Notes: generated by a model from the sequence alone, not told the origin. A stretch of 64,000 nt of DNA from WRGT01 sp964450405 (GCA_964450405.1 CAYVCQ010000021.1:1-64000); one strand, 5' to 3'. Counted from the stretch's first letter, positions 17,750-27,314 are shown. Numbers and translations are program-made.

Positions 17750-19478
17750 TTTGCTCTAAGAGGTCCTCTTTGTTTTTTTCTGTGCTTTTTTCATCTGATC
17801 CTGCCTGTTTTTCAATTTCTTCAAATTCAAGTTTTCCAGATAAATCTCCCTCCGGACTGATTCTATAAGAAAGGGCTGATGCATAATTATTTATTACTTC
17901 TAAGGCTTCGTAAACCTTCTTATTTTTTAATTTTTTATCACCTTCAATTTCAAAGCTGAACTCCAGAATATCCTGTGGATTGGAGATATATCGTTGCATT
18001 CCGTTTATATCCTCAATAAGAATATCTGTTTCGGATTTCAGCTTATCCATATACGATTTAATAACCATTCTAGATAATGAACCAATCTGTTTCATTTTTT
18101 TTGCTGAGTCATCCAGTTTTTTTGAATAAGCTATATACTGATTATTGTTCATAGGTTTTTCTCTGGAAATTTTATTATATTCCAGAGAAGATTCATAGTA
18201 AGCTTTAAATGCATCCTGACACTTATTGAGCTGATTGAAAAAATCCTGCATTTTTACTCTATAATCTATTTTGATATTTGTAGAAAAATCGATGTTATAT
18301 TTAATCTGATTTGTTGTAAGTATAAATGAATACTCCTTTTCGAATTCAAGAAATAGTAAATATGCCAGTAATACTTTATCTGTATCCTGTAAAAGTTCAA
18401 ATTCACCTTTTTTATCATAAATACTTCTTAAAGTTTTATTATCTAATTTGTGCATAAGTTTGAGACCTTCTCTCACAGAATCGCTTACTGCCGAATTTTC
18501 CTTGGATTCTTCGGGAGATTTTTCTGAATTGGAAACTTTATCTTCCACCTCGGTATTAACCTGTGCAGTACGATTGTCATCTCTTCTTACACGGTTGCCG
18601 GGTTTTTCTGATTGAGAGATCGAAAGAAGTTCTTCAATTGCAGAATCTGATTCTTTAAATAAAATATTATGATACGAACAGAATAAAGTATGTAGCCGCG
18701 GATATAACTTGTTAAAAATGATAAAGAGGGCGTTCTTTAAATCTTTTTTGCGAATATTTTTATCTTTTTTTCCTTCATTATATGAAATATACATATCAAT
18801 TGATTTTTCAAAAGAGTTATAAATTGAATTCTCATAAGGTTTTAATAAATAAAGTTTTCTGAAAAGCTCGCTGAATAATACTCTTAGTTCAGATACAGGT
18901 TGAGGAATATCCGGATAGCTGGTATAGCTCGCTAATATCTGGTTGATCAGATATTGTTCGTAAGTATCTCCTGCTTTTTCAACTAATTCATAATAAATTG
19001 GTGAAATTTTATCAAGTGAACGGATTATCCTATTACCGGTTTGAGGATCCTTTTTAAATAACGCCAGAAACAACATCTGAGTTTCAATTAAAGACGGTTT
19101 ATAATGATCATTAAATTTCTGGAAAAATGATTTTTTAAAAAAAACTGTATTAAATTTTGTAATTCCGAAAATTCTTAATCTCATGCGGATTCTGAATCTG
19201 TCAAACGGGGATGATGAAACTGCCGGTATATATGAAGAAAGATTTTTTGATACAGTGACCTGTTTCTCAGAGATTATTCTCTTACTTCCATAATGTTCAT
19301 CAAGTTTCTTTTGATGCTGCTTTTGCTTTTCCCTGTCAATTACAAGATTTCTTTTAGCATCTCTTTCAGATAGAACCTGACCGCCGGCATCTTTAAACTT
19401 ATTGAAAAGTTCTTTTCTTTTGCCGTCGTCAATTTCATTAATACGAATATTTTGTTTTGTTTTATCAAGTTCTTTCAT
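17718..19478 (-). CDS. Large cytoplasmic protein of unknown function
   Basis: 586 residues, no signal peptide or membrane segment. The N-terminal ~80 residues are highly charged and helical (FNKFKDAGGQVLSERDAKRN). The middle (about 110-280) is helical and hydrophobic, an acidic low-complexity linker lies near 295-330, and a helical C-terminal half ends in an acidic tail. I recognise no domain. Its 3' end overlaps mnmD by 32 bases tail to tail, so the genes may interfere transcriptionally. It could be a lineage-specific structural or scaffold protein. Confidence 0.7.
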   Translation of the reverse strand: MKELDKTKQNIRINEIDDGKRKELFNKFKDAGGQVLSERDAKRNLVIDREKQKQHQKKLDEHYGSKRIISEKQVTVSKNLSSYIPAVSSSPFDRFRIRMRLRIFGITKFNTVFFKKSFFQKFNDHYKPSLIETQMLFLALFKKDPQTGNRIIRSLDKISPIYYELVEKAGDTYEQYLINQILASYTSYPDIPQPVSELRVLFSELFRKLYLLKPYENSIYNSFEKSIDMYISYNEGKKDKNIRKKDLKNALFIIFNKLYPRLHTLFCSYHNILFKESDSAIEELLSISQSEKPGNRVRRDDNRTAQVNTEVEDKVSNSEKSPEESKENSAVSDSVREGLKLMHKLDNKTLRSIYDKKGEFELLQDTDKVLLAYLLFLEFEKEYSFILTTNQIKYNIDFSTNIKIDYRVKMQDFFNQLNKCQDAFKAYYESSLEYNKISREKPMNNNQYIAYSKKLDDSAKKMKQIGSLSRMVIKSYMDKLKSETDILIEDINGMQRYISNPQDILEFSFEIEGDKKLKNKKVYEALEVINNYASALSYRISPEGDLSGKLEFEEIEKQAGSDEKSTEKNKEDLLEQTIFDELDDIL

Positions 19479-19661
19479 TTTAAGCCTGTCGTTTTAATTT
19501 TGAATAGTAGACTTTTTCTTAATTCTTACGAAAATATTCAATTATCTTCAATTGATGGTCATAACCGGGAAAAAATTTGTACGAATTGATATTAAACTCA
19601 TATTCAATAATAATTAATGATAAATTAATGTAAAAAATAATAACATAAGTCAATTATTTTA

Positions 19662-19690
19662 TTGTTGATAAATTAGCTATAAGCTATATT
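19662..19690 (+). promoter_or_regulatory. Possible promoter for hbd
   Basis: TTGTTG (19662-19667), 17 bases, then TATATT (19685-19690), 32 bases before the ATG; a GGAG follows as SD. The -35 is weak. Confidence 0.4.
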
Positions 19691-19722
19691 GTAATGAAAG
19701 ATTAAGTAGTGGAGTTTATTTT

Positions 19723-20565
19723 ATGAAAAATATCGGAATAATCGGCGCAGGAATTATGGGTACCGATCTGGCTCATATTACTGCTGAAGCCGGTTATCAT
19801 ATAAAGCTTTTTGATAATAGTTTTGCTAAAACTCATACTGCAATTAATCTAATACATTCAAGATTAAATGAGTATTTAAAAAAAGAAAGAATTACTGAGG
19901 CAGAGAGAAATAAAACAAAATCTCATATATCTGCTGCAGAGAGGATTGAGGAATTAGCTGATTCAGATATTTTTCTTGAGGCAGTTACTGAAGATTTAGC
20001 TGTTAAAAAAAACATTTTTCATCAGTTAAATGATATCTGCACAGCAGGAAGTGTTCTTGCTTCAATCACATCATCGATATCAATTACTGAAATAGCCTCT
20101 GCTACTACCAGGCCGGAGTCTGTTATCGGTCTTCATTTTCTTAATCCTGTAAGAGTACTCACACTTGTTGAAATTGTTCCAGGAATCTCTACAACAAGAG
20201 AGACCGTAGAAATGGCTAAATCGTTCTTAAAAAAACTTGGAAAAGATTTTGTTGAAGCAAAAGACTATCCCGGGTTTTATCTAAATAGAATATTGTATCC
20301 AATGATAAATGAAGCTATCTTTCTCCTGTATGAAGGTGGAACAAAACCTGAAATTATTGACAAAGCTATGAAAAAAGGTCTCAACCTCCCCATGGGTCCG
20401 CTTGAAATTGCTGACATGGTTGGTCTTGACGTTATTCTTGGAATTGGAGAAGAGATGTTGAGAGGATACTCAGATCAAAAATACCGGCCCTGCCCTCTTC
20501 TTAGAAGATATGTTGCTTCAGGATATCTTGGAAAAAAATCAGGGAGAGGTTTCTACCTTTACTAA
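19723..20565 (+). CDS. hbd: 3-hydroxyacyl-CoA (3-hydroxybutyryl-CoA) dehydrogenase
   Basis: 280 residues, the size of single-domain bacterial Hbd. Rossmann NAD motif IGIIGAGIMGTDLAHITAEAG at the start; the catalytic His is in GLHFLNPV, and the C-terminal domain carries PGFYLNRILYPMINEAIFLL and PMGPLEIADMVGLD. It oxidises 3-hydroxyacyl-CoA, or works in reverse in butyrate formation. No thiolase, crotonase or acyl-CoA dehydrogenase lies nearby, so the pathway direction cannot be told. The gene is followed 5 bases later by a barrel-protein gene. Confidence 0.93.
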   Translation: MKNIGIIGAGIMGTDLAHITAEAGYHIKLFDNSFAKTHTAINLIHSRLNEYLKKERITEAERNKTKSHISAAERIEELADSDIFLEAVTEDLAVKKNIFHQLNDICTAGSVLASITSSISITEIASATTRPESVIGLHFLNPVRVLTLVEIVPGISTTRETVEMAKSFLKKLGKDFVEAKDYPGFYLNRILYPMINEAIFLLYEGGTKPEIIDKAMKKGLNLPMGPLEIADMVGLDVILGIGEEMLRGYSDQKYRPCPLLRRYVASGYLGKKSGRGFYLY

Positions 20566-20570
20566 CGCAT

Positions 20571-21332
20571 ATGAAAAGAAGATTACTTTCAATAATAATT
20601 ATTATTATTTTTCAAAACGTTGTCCTTTTTGCTTCGCAATTTGAAGAACTTGATAAACCTCCTGAGGGTGCACATGAAGGTCAGATTTTTTTAGGAGGAT
20701 TTGTCTCTATTGGAATTCCCTACGGAGATCTTATTACCGGTGAAAGTGATTTTGTTAAGAATAATGTCTATACTTTCACTGAGAGTCAGATAACCAAAGA
20801 GTTACTTGTAACACACTTATCATATGATTTCGGTTTATCTCTGGAATACATGCCCATTGATTATGTAGGAATAAAGTCTAAGCTTAAACGAGTAATAGTA
20901 GTTCAGAGAACCCGCTTCGGTTCAAATTTTCAGAACTGGAATGAAACTCTTTACAGCAACTATTCAATTCTTCTAGGTCCGGCTTTTCACCTGACAACGA
21001 GAAAACTATGGGATGTAACGCTTACACCTGTAGCAGGCTATGCTTTAGCTCAATATTCCGCAACACCGATTGCTGCCAAACTTGTAAGCGGCTACAGCGG
21101 AGATAGAAAAAGGGATGTAAGCGGTATTACTTATGGTGCAGAATTAAATTTTACTGCTTATTTAAGCGGAGGATTATATATTTCATTTGGAGTTGACTGG
21201 AATAAATATCCTGTTAAATTCTCTCCGGCGCTCTCTCTTACACAACCAAATGGAACAATGATGAATAAAACTTCAGGAAGCATAGAGTCGATCAATCTTG
21301 TATTATCAGCAGGTTATGCTTTTTCAAACTGA
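20571..21332 (+). CDS. Probable outer-membrane beta-barrel protein
   Basis: 253 residues. Signal peptide MKRRLLSIIIIIIFQNVVLF with likely cleavage after ASQ or LFA. Alternating hydrophobic beta strands run through the mature part (GQIFLGGFVSIGIPYG, ILLGPAFHL, VTLTPVAGYALAQY, GLYISFGVDW), ending in INLVLSAGYAFSN. The final aromatic near the C-terminus is weak support for a BAM signal. Function is unknown. It lies 5 bases after hbd and ends 8 bases before the convergent alpha-toroid gene. Confidence 0.65.
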   Translation: MKRRLLSIIIIIIFQNVVLFASQFEELDKPPEGAHEGQIFLGGFVSIGIPYGDLITGESDFVKNNVYTFTESQITKELLVTHLSYDFGLSLEYMPIDYVGIKSKLKRVIVVQRTRFGSNFQNWNETLYSNYSILLGPAFHLTTRKLWDVTLTPVAGYALAQYSATPIAAKLVSGYSGDRKRDVSGITYGAELNFTAYLSGGLYISFGVDWNKYPVKFSPALSLTQPNGTMMNKTSGSIESINLVLSAGYAFSN

Positions 21333-21340
21333 TTTTACTT

Positions 21341-22330
21341 TTATTCTACTTGTTTGTCAGTGAGAGTTATAAATCTTACTGAATTAAGAGTTACCCATCT
21401 GCTTTTACCGTATTTTTCAATTATCATACCCTGTAGTTTATTTTCGCAATTCCATGAACCATCGCCATTCTGTTTTTTAATAATGCTATTGAATAATTCA
21501 CCATTGTTTATTGTTTCTGAAGTTTTAGTTTTTGCAACAAGAATCATACCGGAAAGATAATCATATTGAGACATCACCGGATAACCTAAATTCTCATAAT
21601 TAACCCGATTCCCGCAGAATAACTTTTCTTTTGATTTTATAAAATAATCATTCTGTATAAAAAAAGCAGCTCCTTTTTTTATTTTCTCTTTATGTACTGG
21701 ATTATCAGCTTCAACAAGAGCTTTTAAACAGTAGTATGATGCAACAGGACAGCTTGAAACTTCAATGTCATTTTCATGTTTTAATCCATTACCGGTTTTT
21801 TTAAAAAGAATAAGTTTCATCACATCACAAAATCCTGCGAAAGGACAGTGCAGCCATCCTCCATCACTTCTTTGATTCTCAGTAATCCAGTTTATTCCAT
21901 TTGATGTGCGTGTATCTAAAACACCGCTTTTTAATAATGAATAAATCATATTTCCAGTTCTGCAACCAACTGCATCGGATGATTGATAATTAAAACCAAA
22001 ACCGCCAGATTTTAGCTGCAACTTTTTACATAGATTATCAGCTGTTAAAGCAACAAAATCCTCATTATATTTATAGCCCGATTCAACTGCTAACAAAAAG
22101 AACCATACAGAACCTCGATAAAAAAGATCTGGATGCTTAAAATCTCCCATAGCTCCGCCTATAAAATTTTTTCTGAAATAATCAGTTAAATACGAATCTA
22201 AAAGTTTGCTGTAATTTTCTTCTGGTGGCGTCTTGCCTAAAATTTCATTTTCGACAAGAAAAGTAACAGCAGGATTTTCTCCATCGGTAAGCCACGGTAT
22301 AGGATCGTTCTTAATATACTTGCTCTTCAT
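21341..22330 (-). CDS. Alpha-toroid (prenyltransferase/squalene-cyclase-like repeat) protein
   Basis: 329 residues, no signal peptide. QW-like repeats typical of the alpha/alpha toroid fold appear as LKSGGFGFNY, NQRSDGGWLHCPFAGFCD and IIKKQNGDGSWNC. The DXDD acid motif of squalene-hopene cyclases is absent, so cyclase activity is doubtful. Conserved-looking cysteines (CPFAGFCD, SSCPVASYYC) could bind metal. The gene overlaps ispD by 4 bases (ATGA) downstream of it, which makes an isoprenoid-related role worth considering but unproven. Confidence 0.7.
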   Translation of the reverse strand: MKSKYIKNDPIPWLTDGENPAVTFLVENEILGKTPPEENYSKLLDSYLTDYFRKNFIGGAMGDFKHPDLFYRGSVWFFLLAVESGYKYNEDFVALTADNLCKKLQLKSGGFGFNYQSSDAVGCRTGNMIYSLLKSGVLDTRTSNGINWITENQRSDGGWLHCPFAGFCDVMKLILFKKTGNGLKHENDIEVSSCPVASYYCLKALVEADNPVHKEKIKKGAAFFIQNDYFIKSKEKLFCGNRVNYENLGYPVMSQYDYLSGMILVAKTKTSETINNGELFNSIIKKQNGDGSWNCENKLQGMIIEKYGKSRWVTLNSVRFITLTDKQVE

Positions 22331-23016
22331 TTATTTCCGCCGGATATTAAATATTCAGCAAATTTGAAATCCAGCTCTGTTGTTATTTTTATATTATTAC
22401 TAGATCCAGTTATTACTGAAACATTAAATCCCATGTTGTAAACAAGTGAAACATCATCAGTGATTGTTGTTTTTTTTATCTGTTTCTGAAACTCGTGAGC
22501 TTTTTTTATAAGATGGTATCTGAAACCCTGTGGTGTCTGTGCTGAATAAACAGTCTTTCTATCGGGAATTGTTTCAACTATAGAATTATTTACAAGAGCT
22601 ATTGTATCCGTTGACGGTACATAGGTACCGCAGGCACCGGAAATTCTCACTTCACGGATTATATCTTCAATAATTTCTGCTGAAATAAAAGGACGCGCCG
22701 CATCGTGAAATAAAATTATATCATCGTCTTTAAACTCCTCGGACATAATTGCATTATATGAAGAATCAGATCTCTCTGTTCCCCCTTCGATAAATGATAC
22801 TATTTTAGGATAATCATTTTTATTAAAAATACTCTTCATATCATCAATGAGATTTTTTTCAGATACAATTATTATTTTATCTATAATATTAACTTTGTGG
22901 AAAGTGTCAACAGACCATGAAATAACCGGTTTATCTCCAAGTATCAGCATCTGTTTAGGTATTTGACCTCCAAGACGCAGACCTTTGCCTCCGGCAAGAA
23001 TAACTGCAACATTCAT
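22327..23016 (-). CDS. ispD: 2-C-methyl-D-erythritol 4-phosphate cytidylyltransferase
   Basis: 229 residues, normal for IspD. CTP-binding loop LAGGKGLRLGGQIPKQML at residues 7-24; HDAARPFI near residue 105; SAQTPQGFRYHLI near residue 152; and DDVSLVYNMG near 178. It activates MEP with CTP in the non-mevalonate isoprenoid pathway. The next gene (alpha-toroid) overlaps its stop by 4 bases. IspF, often fused or adjacent, is not here. Confidence 0.95.
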   Translation of the reverse strand: MNVAVILAGGKGLRLGGQIPKQMLILGDKPVISWSVDTFHKVNIIDKIIIVSEKNLIDDMKSIFNKNDYPKIVSFIEGGTERSDSSYNAIMSEEFKDDDIILFHDAARPFISAEIIEDIIREVRISGACGTYVPSTDTIALVNNSIVETIPDRKTVYSAQTPQGFRYHLIKKAHEFQKQIKKTTITDDVSLVYNMGFNVSVITGSSNNIKITTELDFKFAEYLISGGNK

Positions 23017-23202
23017 TTAAGTTATTTATTCTCCGTCAAAAAGAAATTTTTATTGATGTATAATCGCCATTTATCTAATATATTTCAATTACAAAAAAGT
23101 ATTGCAGATCAAAATCTTTAAGTAATATCGTTTTTTAAATCGTAAAAGCCCTAAGTAATAATTTTTACTGCAGTTTATCATAAATTAAATTGAGCGGATA
23201 AT

Positions 23203-23721
23203 ATGAATAATATAAAAACAGGTATAATAACAGTAAGTGACCGTTCCTCAAGAGGAGAACGAGAGGATTTATCGGGACCTGAAATCAGAAAATGGTGTGC
23301 CAAAATGAACTTCATCGTATCGGAAGAACTCATCATACCCGATGACGTTCAGCTGATAAAGGAATCTCTTATTAAACTCTCGGACAATGGACTGGATCTT
23401 ATTCTGACAACAGGCGGAACTGGTTTTGCTCCGCGAGATCTGACTCCTGAAGCAACAAGATCTGTTATTGAAAGAGAGGCTCCAGGATTTGCAGAAGTTA
23501 TGCGAATGAAATCTCTGCAGATTACACCTCATGCAATGCTTTCTCGTGCGGTTTCAGGAATCAGAAAAAATTCATTAATTATTAATCTGCCCGGAAGTCC
23601 AAAGGGTGCTCGTGAAAATCTTGAATTTATTGAAAGTGCAATTCCTCATGCACTTAAACTACTTAGAAATGAAGTGAAAGATTGCGCCGATGAAATGAAG
23701 AATGATAATAAAACCACATGA
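23203..23721 (+). CDS. Molybdopterin adenylyltransferase-like protein (MogA/MoaB family)
   Basis: 172 residues. GIITVSDRSSRGEREDLSGP near the start, TTGGTGFAPRDLTPEATR near residue 65 and LPGSPKGARENLEFI near 128 are the MPT-binding motifs of this family. It would adenylate molybdopterin, the step before MoeA (encoded near 36.5 kb). MogA and MoaB cannot be separated by eye. Its stop overlaps the macrodomain gene by ATGA. Confidence 0.9.
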   Translation: MNNIKTGIITVSDRSSRGEREDLSGPEIRKWCAKMNFIVSEELIIPDDVQLIKESLIKLSDNGLDLILTTGGTGFAPRDLTPEATRSVIEREAPGFAEVMRMKSLQITPHAMLSRAVSGIRKNSLIINLPGSPKGARENLEFIESAIPHALKLLRNEVKDCADEMKNDNKTT

Positions 23722-24260
23722 AAAGAACTGATCTTATAAATCACATATTTATCAAAAAGGGCGATATAACTCTGGAAGTAACCGATGTAATTGTCAATGC
23801 AGCTAATACTTCTCTTTTGGGTGGAGGTGGAGTTGATGGCGCAATTCACCATGCGGCCGGTCCCGGGCTTCTTGATGAATGTAAAAAATTTGGTGGTTGT
23901 AAACCGGGTGAAGCACGAATTACTAAAGGTTATAATCTTAATGCAAAATTTATAATTCATACTCCCGGCCCGATATACCGGAACGGAAAAGATAATGAAT
24001 CATCAATCCTTAAAAATTCATACTGGAATTCGATGCTTTTAGTTAAAAAGAACAATCTTAAATCCGTTTCTTTCCCTGCAATTTCAACCGGGGTATACAG
24101 ATATCCTAAGAATGAAGCTGCAGAGATTGCAATTCAAACAATAATAAAATTTATGGAAGAGGAGAAGTTTACTGTTGATGTATCTTTCGTTCTTTTTGAT
24201 AATGACAATTATGAAATATATAATAAAATTCTGGAAGGTATAAAAAATGAGCTACATTGA
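23718..24260 (+). CDS. Macrodomain protein (O-acetyl-ADP-ribose deacetylase-like)
   Basis: 180 residues, a single macrodomain. The ADP-ribose loop VIVNAANTSLLGGGGVDGAI (about residues 25-44) is followed by HHAAGPGLLDEC and SFPAISTGVYRYPKNEAA near residue 115. The NAANxxLxGGGGVDGAIH pattern matches the MacroD/YmdB type, which removes acetyl or ADP-ribose groups. It overlaps the MogA-like gene (ATGA) and pyrF (14 bases), so three genes form a tight unit. Confidence 0.92.
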   Translation: MKRTDLINHIFIKKGDITLEVTDVIVNAANTSLLGGGGVDGAIHHAAGPGLLDECKKFGGCKPGEARITKGYNLNAKFIIHTPGPIYRNGKDNESSILKNSYWNSMLLVKKNNLKSVSFPAISTGVYRYPKNEAAEIAIQTIIKFMEEEKFTVDVSFVLFDNDNYEIYNKILEGIKNELH

Positions 24261-25089
24261 TACGCTTAAAATAAGCGCTGAGAAATTTGCAAGCATTGTC
24301 TGCATGGGACTTGATCCTGTAATTGAAGATATTCCTGAAACAGATGGAACACCCGGTGAACGTATTTTTTTATTTTATGAAAACATTCTGAATAAACATA
24401 TTCAGAAAAATATAATGCCTGGAGCGGTAAAACCAAACTACGCGTTTTATGCTCAATATGGAATAGACGGAATAAAATCTCTCGAAAAAATTATTAAGAT
24501 TTATAAATCAGCAGGAATACCTGTAATACTGGATTACAAGAGAGGAGACATAGGCAAAACTGCGAAAGCCTATGCAAAAGAAGCCTTCGAATTTTTTAAT
24601 GCAGATTCAGTTACACTATCACCATATCTTGGTTATGATTCGATAGAACCATACATTAAAGATTATCCGGATAAAGGTTATTATATTTTAACGAAAACTT
24701 CCAACAACAGTTCTGGAGAGATCCAGGATTTAAAATCAGATAATAAAGAGTTGTTTCTTCATGTTGCTGAACTTATTGTAAAATGGTTTCACCCTGGTAT
24801 AGGTTCTGTCGCGGGTGCAACTTACCCTGAACAACTGGAAAAGATTTCTGATATCTTTATAAATTCAGGAAAAGAGATTCCTTTTCTTATTCCCGGAGTA
24901 GGAGCTCAGGGCGGCAGTATTGAGGAAGTAATCAAAGTAATAAAGCGATCTTCGGATATTGGAATACACAGAATCAACGCTTCAAGTTCATTAAATTACG
25001 CCTACAAAACTTTTAAAAACATGAAGTACGATGAGGCCTCAACAGAGGCACTTAAGCAGATGAATGATGAGATTAATGCGTTGAAATAA
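24247..25089 (+). CDS. pyrF: Orotidine 5'-phosphate decarboxylase
   Basis: 280 residues, the longer type-2 form. The substrate and catalytic block VILDYKRGDIGKTAKAYAKE near residue 95 carries the Asp-Lys charge pair, and SVTLSPYLG and FLIPGVGAQGG follow. It makes UMP in pyrimidine synthesis. The start overlaps the macrodomain gene by 14 bases. A long imperfect palindrome follows at 25107-25143. Confidence 0.94.
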   Translation: MSYIDTLKISAEKFASIVCMGLDPVIEDIPETDGTPGERIFLFYENILNKHIQKNIMPGAVKPNYAFYAQYGIDGIKSLEKIIKIYKSAGIPVILDYKRGDIGKTAKAYAKEAFEFFNADSVTLSPYLGYDSIEPYIKDYPDKGYYILTKTSNNSSGEIQDLKSDNKELFLHVAELIVKWFHPGIGSVAGATYPEQLEKISDIFINSGKEIPFLIPGVGAQGGSIEEVIKVIKRSSDIGIHRINASSSLNYAYKTFKNMKYDEASTEALKQMNDEINALK

Positions 25090-25106
25090 ATTTTAATATG
25101 CTTTGA

Positions 25107-25143
25107 CAGTCTCAGCATGACAGATCCAGTCAAGCTGAGACTG
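25107..25143. repeat. Long hairpin between convergent genes
   Basis: CAGTCTCAGC (25107-25116) pairs with GCTGAGACTG (25134-25143), and an inner TGAC/GTCA pairs after one mismatch. It lies between pyrF and the convergent radical SAM gene and may act as a terminator. The minus-strand reading (GTCATGCTGAGACTGTC) looks like the interspersed palindromes found between genes in many bacteria. Confidence 0.55.
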
Positions 25144-25161
25144 ATGATGTATTGTTTTTAT

Positions 25162-27039
25162 CTACACTTTCTTAATCCCGAAATTAAACGGGAACCGTAC
25201 CACATCGACATTTATTTCACTGTAGAAATCCTGCATATCATTTTCATTTTTAAATGCTACATATTCCGGATTTTCATTATAGCTTGAGATCAGAAATTCC
25301 TTTATCTCCGGATATATTCCCTCCTCCAGAATTAAAGGAATATCATTGAAATCATTTTTTAAAATTTCATCAAATGAATTCTCGTTTACAAGTAGAACCG
25401 GTGTTACAAAAGAATATCCCTCTGCGGCCTCAAGGTATTTTGCCATTTTATCTGTTACCTGAAAAAAATGAAAAAGAGCTCCCTCTGCAAATGAATTAAA
25501 AACATTTAATCTTCTATAAAAATTATCTTTTTCAAATTCTTTAACTGTTTTGATCAAGAAACTTTCATCGAGCATTAAATCTGAATAAATAACTATATTA
25601 TAAAGTCTGTTCTGATCTGCATTTTCTATAAAACTTTTTATTTGAAAATGGAAAGTTTCCAGGCTGATAATTCTTATATGAAGATCGACAACAACAGTAT
25701 CAACTTCATTTGATATTTTATCTATTGGCCATGATTTACAATCATGATTAAATTCCAAACCTCTGATAAAAAGTGGATCACTGCTTGTGGTGAAATCCGG
25801 AAGATAAAAAACTTTAGATGACATTCCTGTTTTATTTTCTATATATGAAGATAGCTTTTTTATCTGGTCAAATTTAAAATTCCATCCTTCAAGAAAGAAA
25901 TATGGAGGCTTACTTTGAAATGAGATTCTATCCTTTTCCCCTTTTTCTCTAATTGAAGTACCGGGTAAAATCATCAGCGGGTAAAGTTCTATGAAAGATT
26001 CGAAACCTCTCTCACATAAAATATCTACAGTCTTTTTAAAACTCGTTATATCATCCTCCGGGAGTCCCGGTATTATTCCTATCTTTAATTCAATTCCTGC
26101 TTCTGCCAGATTTTCAATACCTGAAAGTTCTTTTTCAGGATTGCTATCTCTCTGAACACTTCCAAGTGCTTTCTTATTCATTGATTGAAGACCAACTTCA
26201 AGACTGCGGAATCCAGCATCATACATTAAATGAGCTATTTCCGGAGTTATTTTATCCGTTCTTATTTCAGTATGAAGATTCACCTGATGATTCATTTGCT
26301 TCAAAATTTTCAGATTTGAAATAAAATCTTTAGAACGATCAAAGGTAGGACTTAATATATAAATTTCTTTAATTTCTTTTCTCTTTTTAATAGCCTCTGT
26401 TAAAACCGAAAATGGCAGTTCTCGTACTTTGTGACTATTCTTTGAATAAAAACAATAACTGCATTTATATGGACACCCGCGTGTCATTTCAATAAATACA
26501 GAACCGTCTATAAGAGTATTCAGTCGATTTGCCGTAAGAGGTTCTACTATACTTTCAAGACTTACAAGATCATTTTTACTCTGAATTGCAACGGCGTTTC
26601 CTTCAATTTCTGTATATTTAATATCTTTTCCGGATAGAAATTGTTCAAAGAACCATTCGCCCTCTCCGGATATAAAAATATCTACATCAGGATGGTGTGA
26701 TGATAATGATATACTTCCATCAGAAATTTCCGGTCCGCCGAATAGAATCAGAACAGATTCAATCCTTTCCCTCAGAATACGGGATAATCTCAGATTTCTT
26801 TCTACATTCCATAGATATGAAGTAAAACATATAATATCCGGGTTTTCAGAAACTGCATATTTTATTATTGTTTCATCTGAACAGAAATTTGATATAACAG
26901 CTGGTAATGTCTGGCAGGATATATCATTATAATTTTTTTTTATAAACGAGGAAATAACTGCCGGAGCATAGTCGATATTTCCATTAACATATCCGTATGG
27001 ATGGTCAATAAGCGGTAATTGTATAAATAGTATTTTCAT
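25162..27039 (-). CDS. B12-binding-domain radical SAM protein
   Basis: 625 residues. The N-terminal ~130 residues look like a cobalamin-binding domain (DIICFTSYLWNVERNL, LFGGPEISDG). The radical SAM core carries EMTRGCPYKCSYCFYS (CxxxCxxC) near residue 190, followed by KALGSVQRDSNPEK and IGIIPGLPEDD. The C-terminal ~220 residues are not assigned. It resembles the large uncharacterised B12-radical SAM family (DUF4080-like), so substrate and reaction are unknown. It is divergent from the REC-SpoIIE gene, with a 275-base gap. Confidence 0.85.
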   Translation of the reverse strand: MKILFIQLPLIDHPYGYVNGNIDYAPAVISSFIKKNYNDISCQTLPAVISNFCSDETIIKYAVSENPDIICFTSYLWNVERNLRLSRILRERIESVLILFGGPEISDGSISLSSHHPDVDIFISGEGEWFFEQFLSGKDIKYTEIEGNAVAIQSKNDLVSLESIVEPLTANRLNTLIDGSVFIEMTRGCPYKCSYCFYSKNSHKVRELPFSVLTEAIKKRKEIKEIYILSPTFDRSKDFISNLKILKQMNHQVNLHTEIRTDKITPEIAHLMYDAGFRSLEVGLQSMNKKALGSVQRDSNPEKELSGIENLAEAGIELKIGIIPGLPEDDITSFKKTVDILCERGFESFIELYPLMILPGTSIREKGEKDRISFQSKPPYFFLEGWNFKFDQIKKLSSYIENKTGMSSKVFYLPDFTTSSDPLFIRGLEFNHDCKSWPIDKISNEVDTVVVDLHIRIISLETFHFQIKSFIENADQNRLYNIVIYSDLMLDESFLIKTVKEFEKDNFYRRLNVFNSFAEGALFHFFQVTDKMAKYLEAAEGYSFVTPVLLVNENSFDEILKNDFNDIPLILEEGIYPEIKEFLISSYNENPEYVAFKNENDMQDFYSEINVDVVRFPFNFGIKKV

Positions 27040-27141
27040 AACTTCCTAAAAAACAGTGTTGTAATTATAAATTGAATAATATATTGTTGATTAAATAATA
27101 AAATAAATCTGATTATAGCATTTCACGAATGATATAAACCA

Positions 27142-27247
27142 TAGTCATTACAAACCAAAGCGAAGCAATCTGTTTTTGAACTACTTATTTCATTTCATAA
27201 AACAGACTGCCGCGGTATTCAATACCACGCAGTGACATAGTTCAAAC
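27142..27247. repeat. Imperfect inverted-repeat element between divergent genes
   Basis: Left arm at 27142-27176 (ATAGTCATTAC, GCAATCTGTTTT) and right arm at 27199-27240 (AAAACAGACTGC, CAGTGACATAG) pair imperfectly. A separate TTTGAACTA/TAGTTCAAA pair (27175-27183 and 27238-27246) crosses it. The look (GTCATTRC near one end, GCAATCTGT inside) resembles small palindromic intergenic elements seen in many genomes. Copy number must be checked. Confidence 0.5.
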
Positions 27248-27314
27248 TAATCTATTCGTTAAATACTAAAATCTCTTTATTTAAACAAATTAAAAATAAG
27301 AATAATAATAAACA

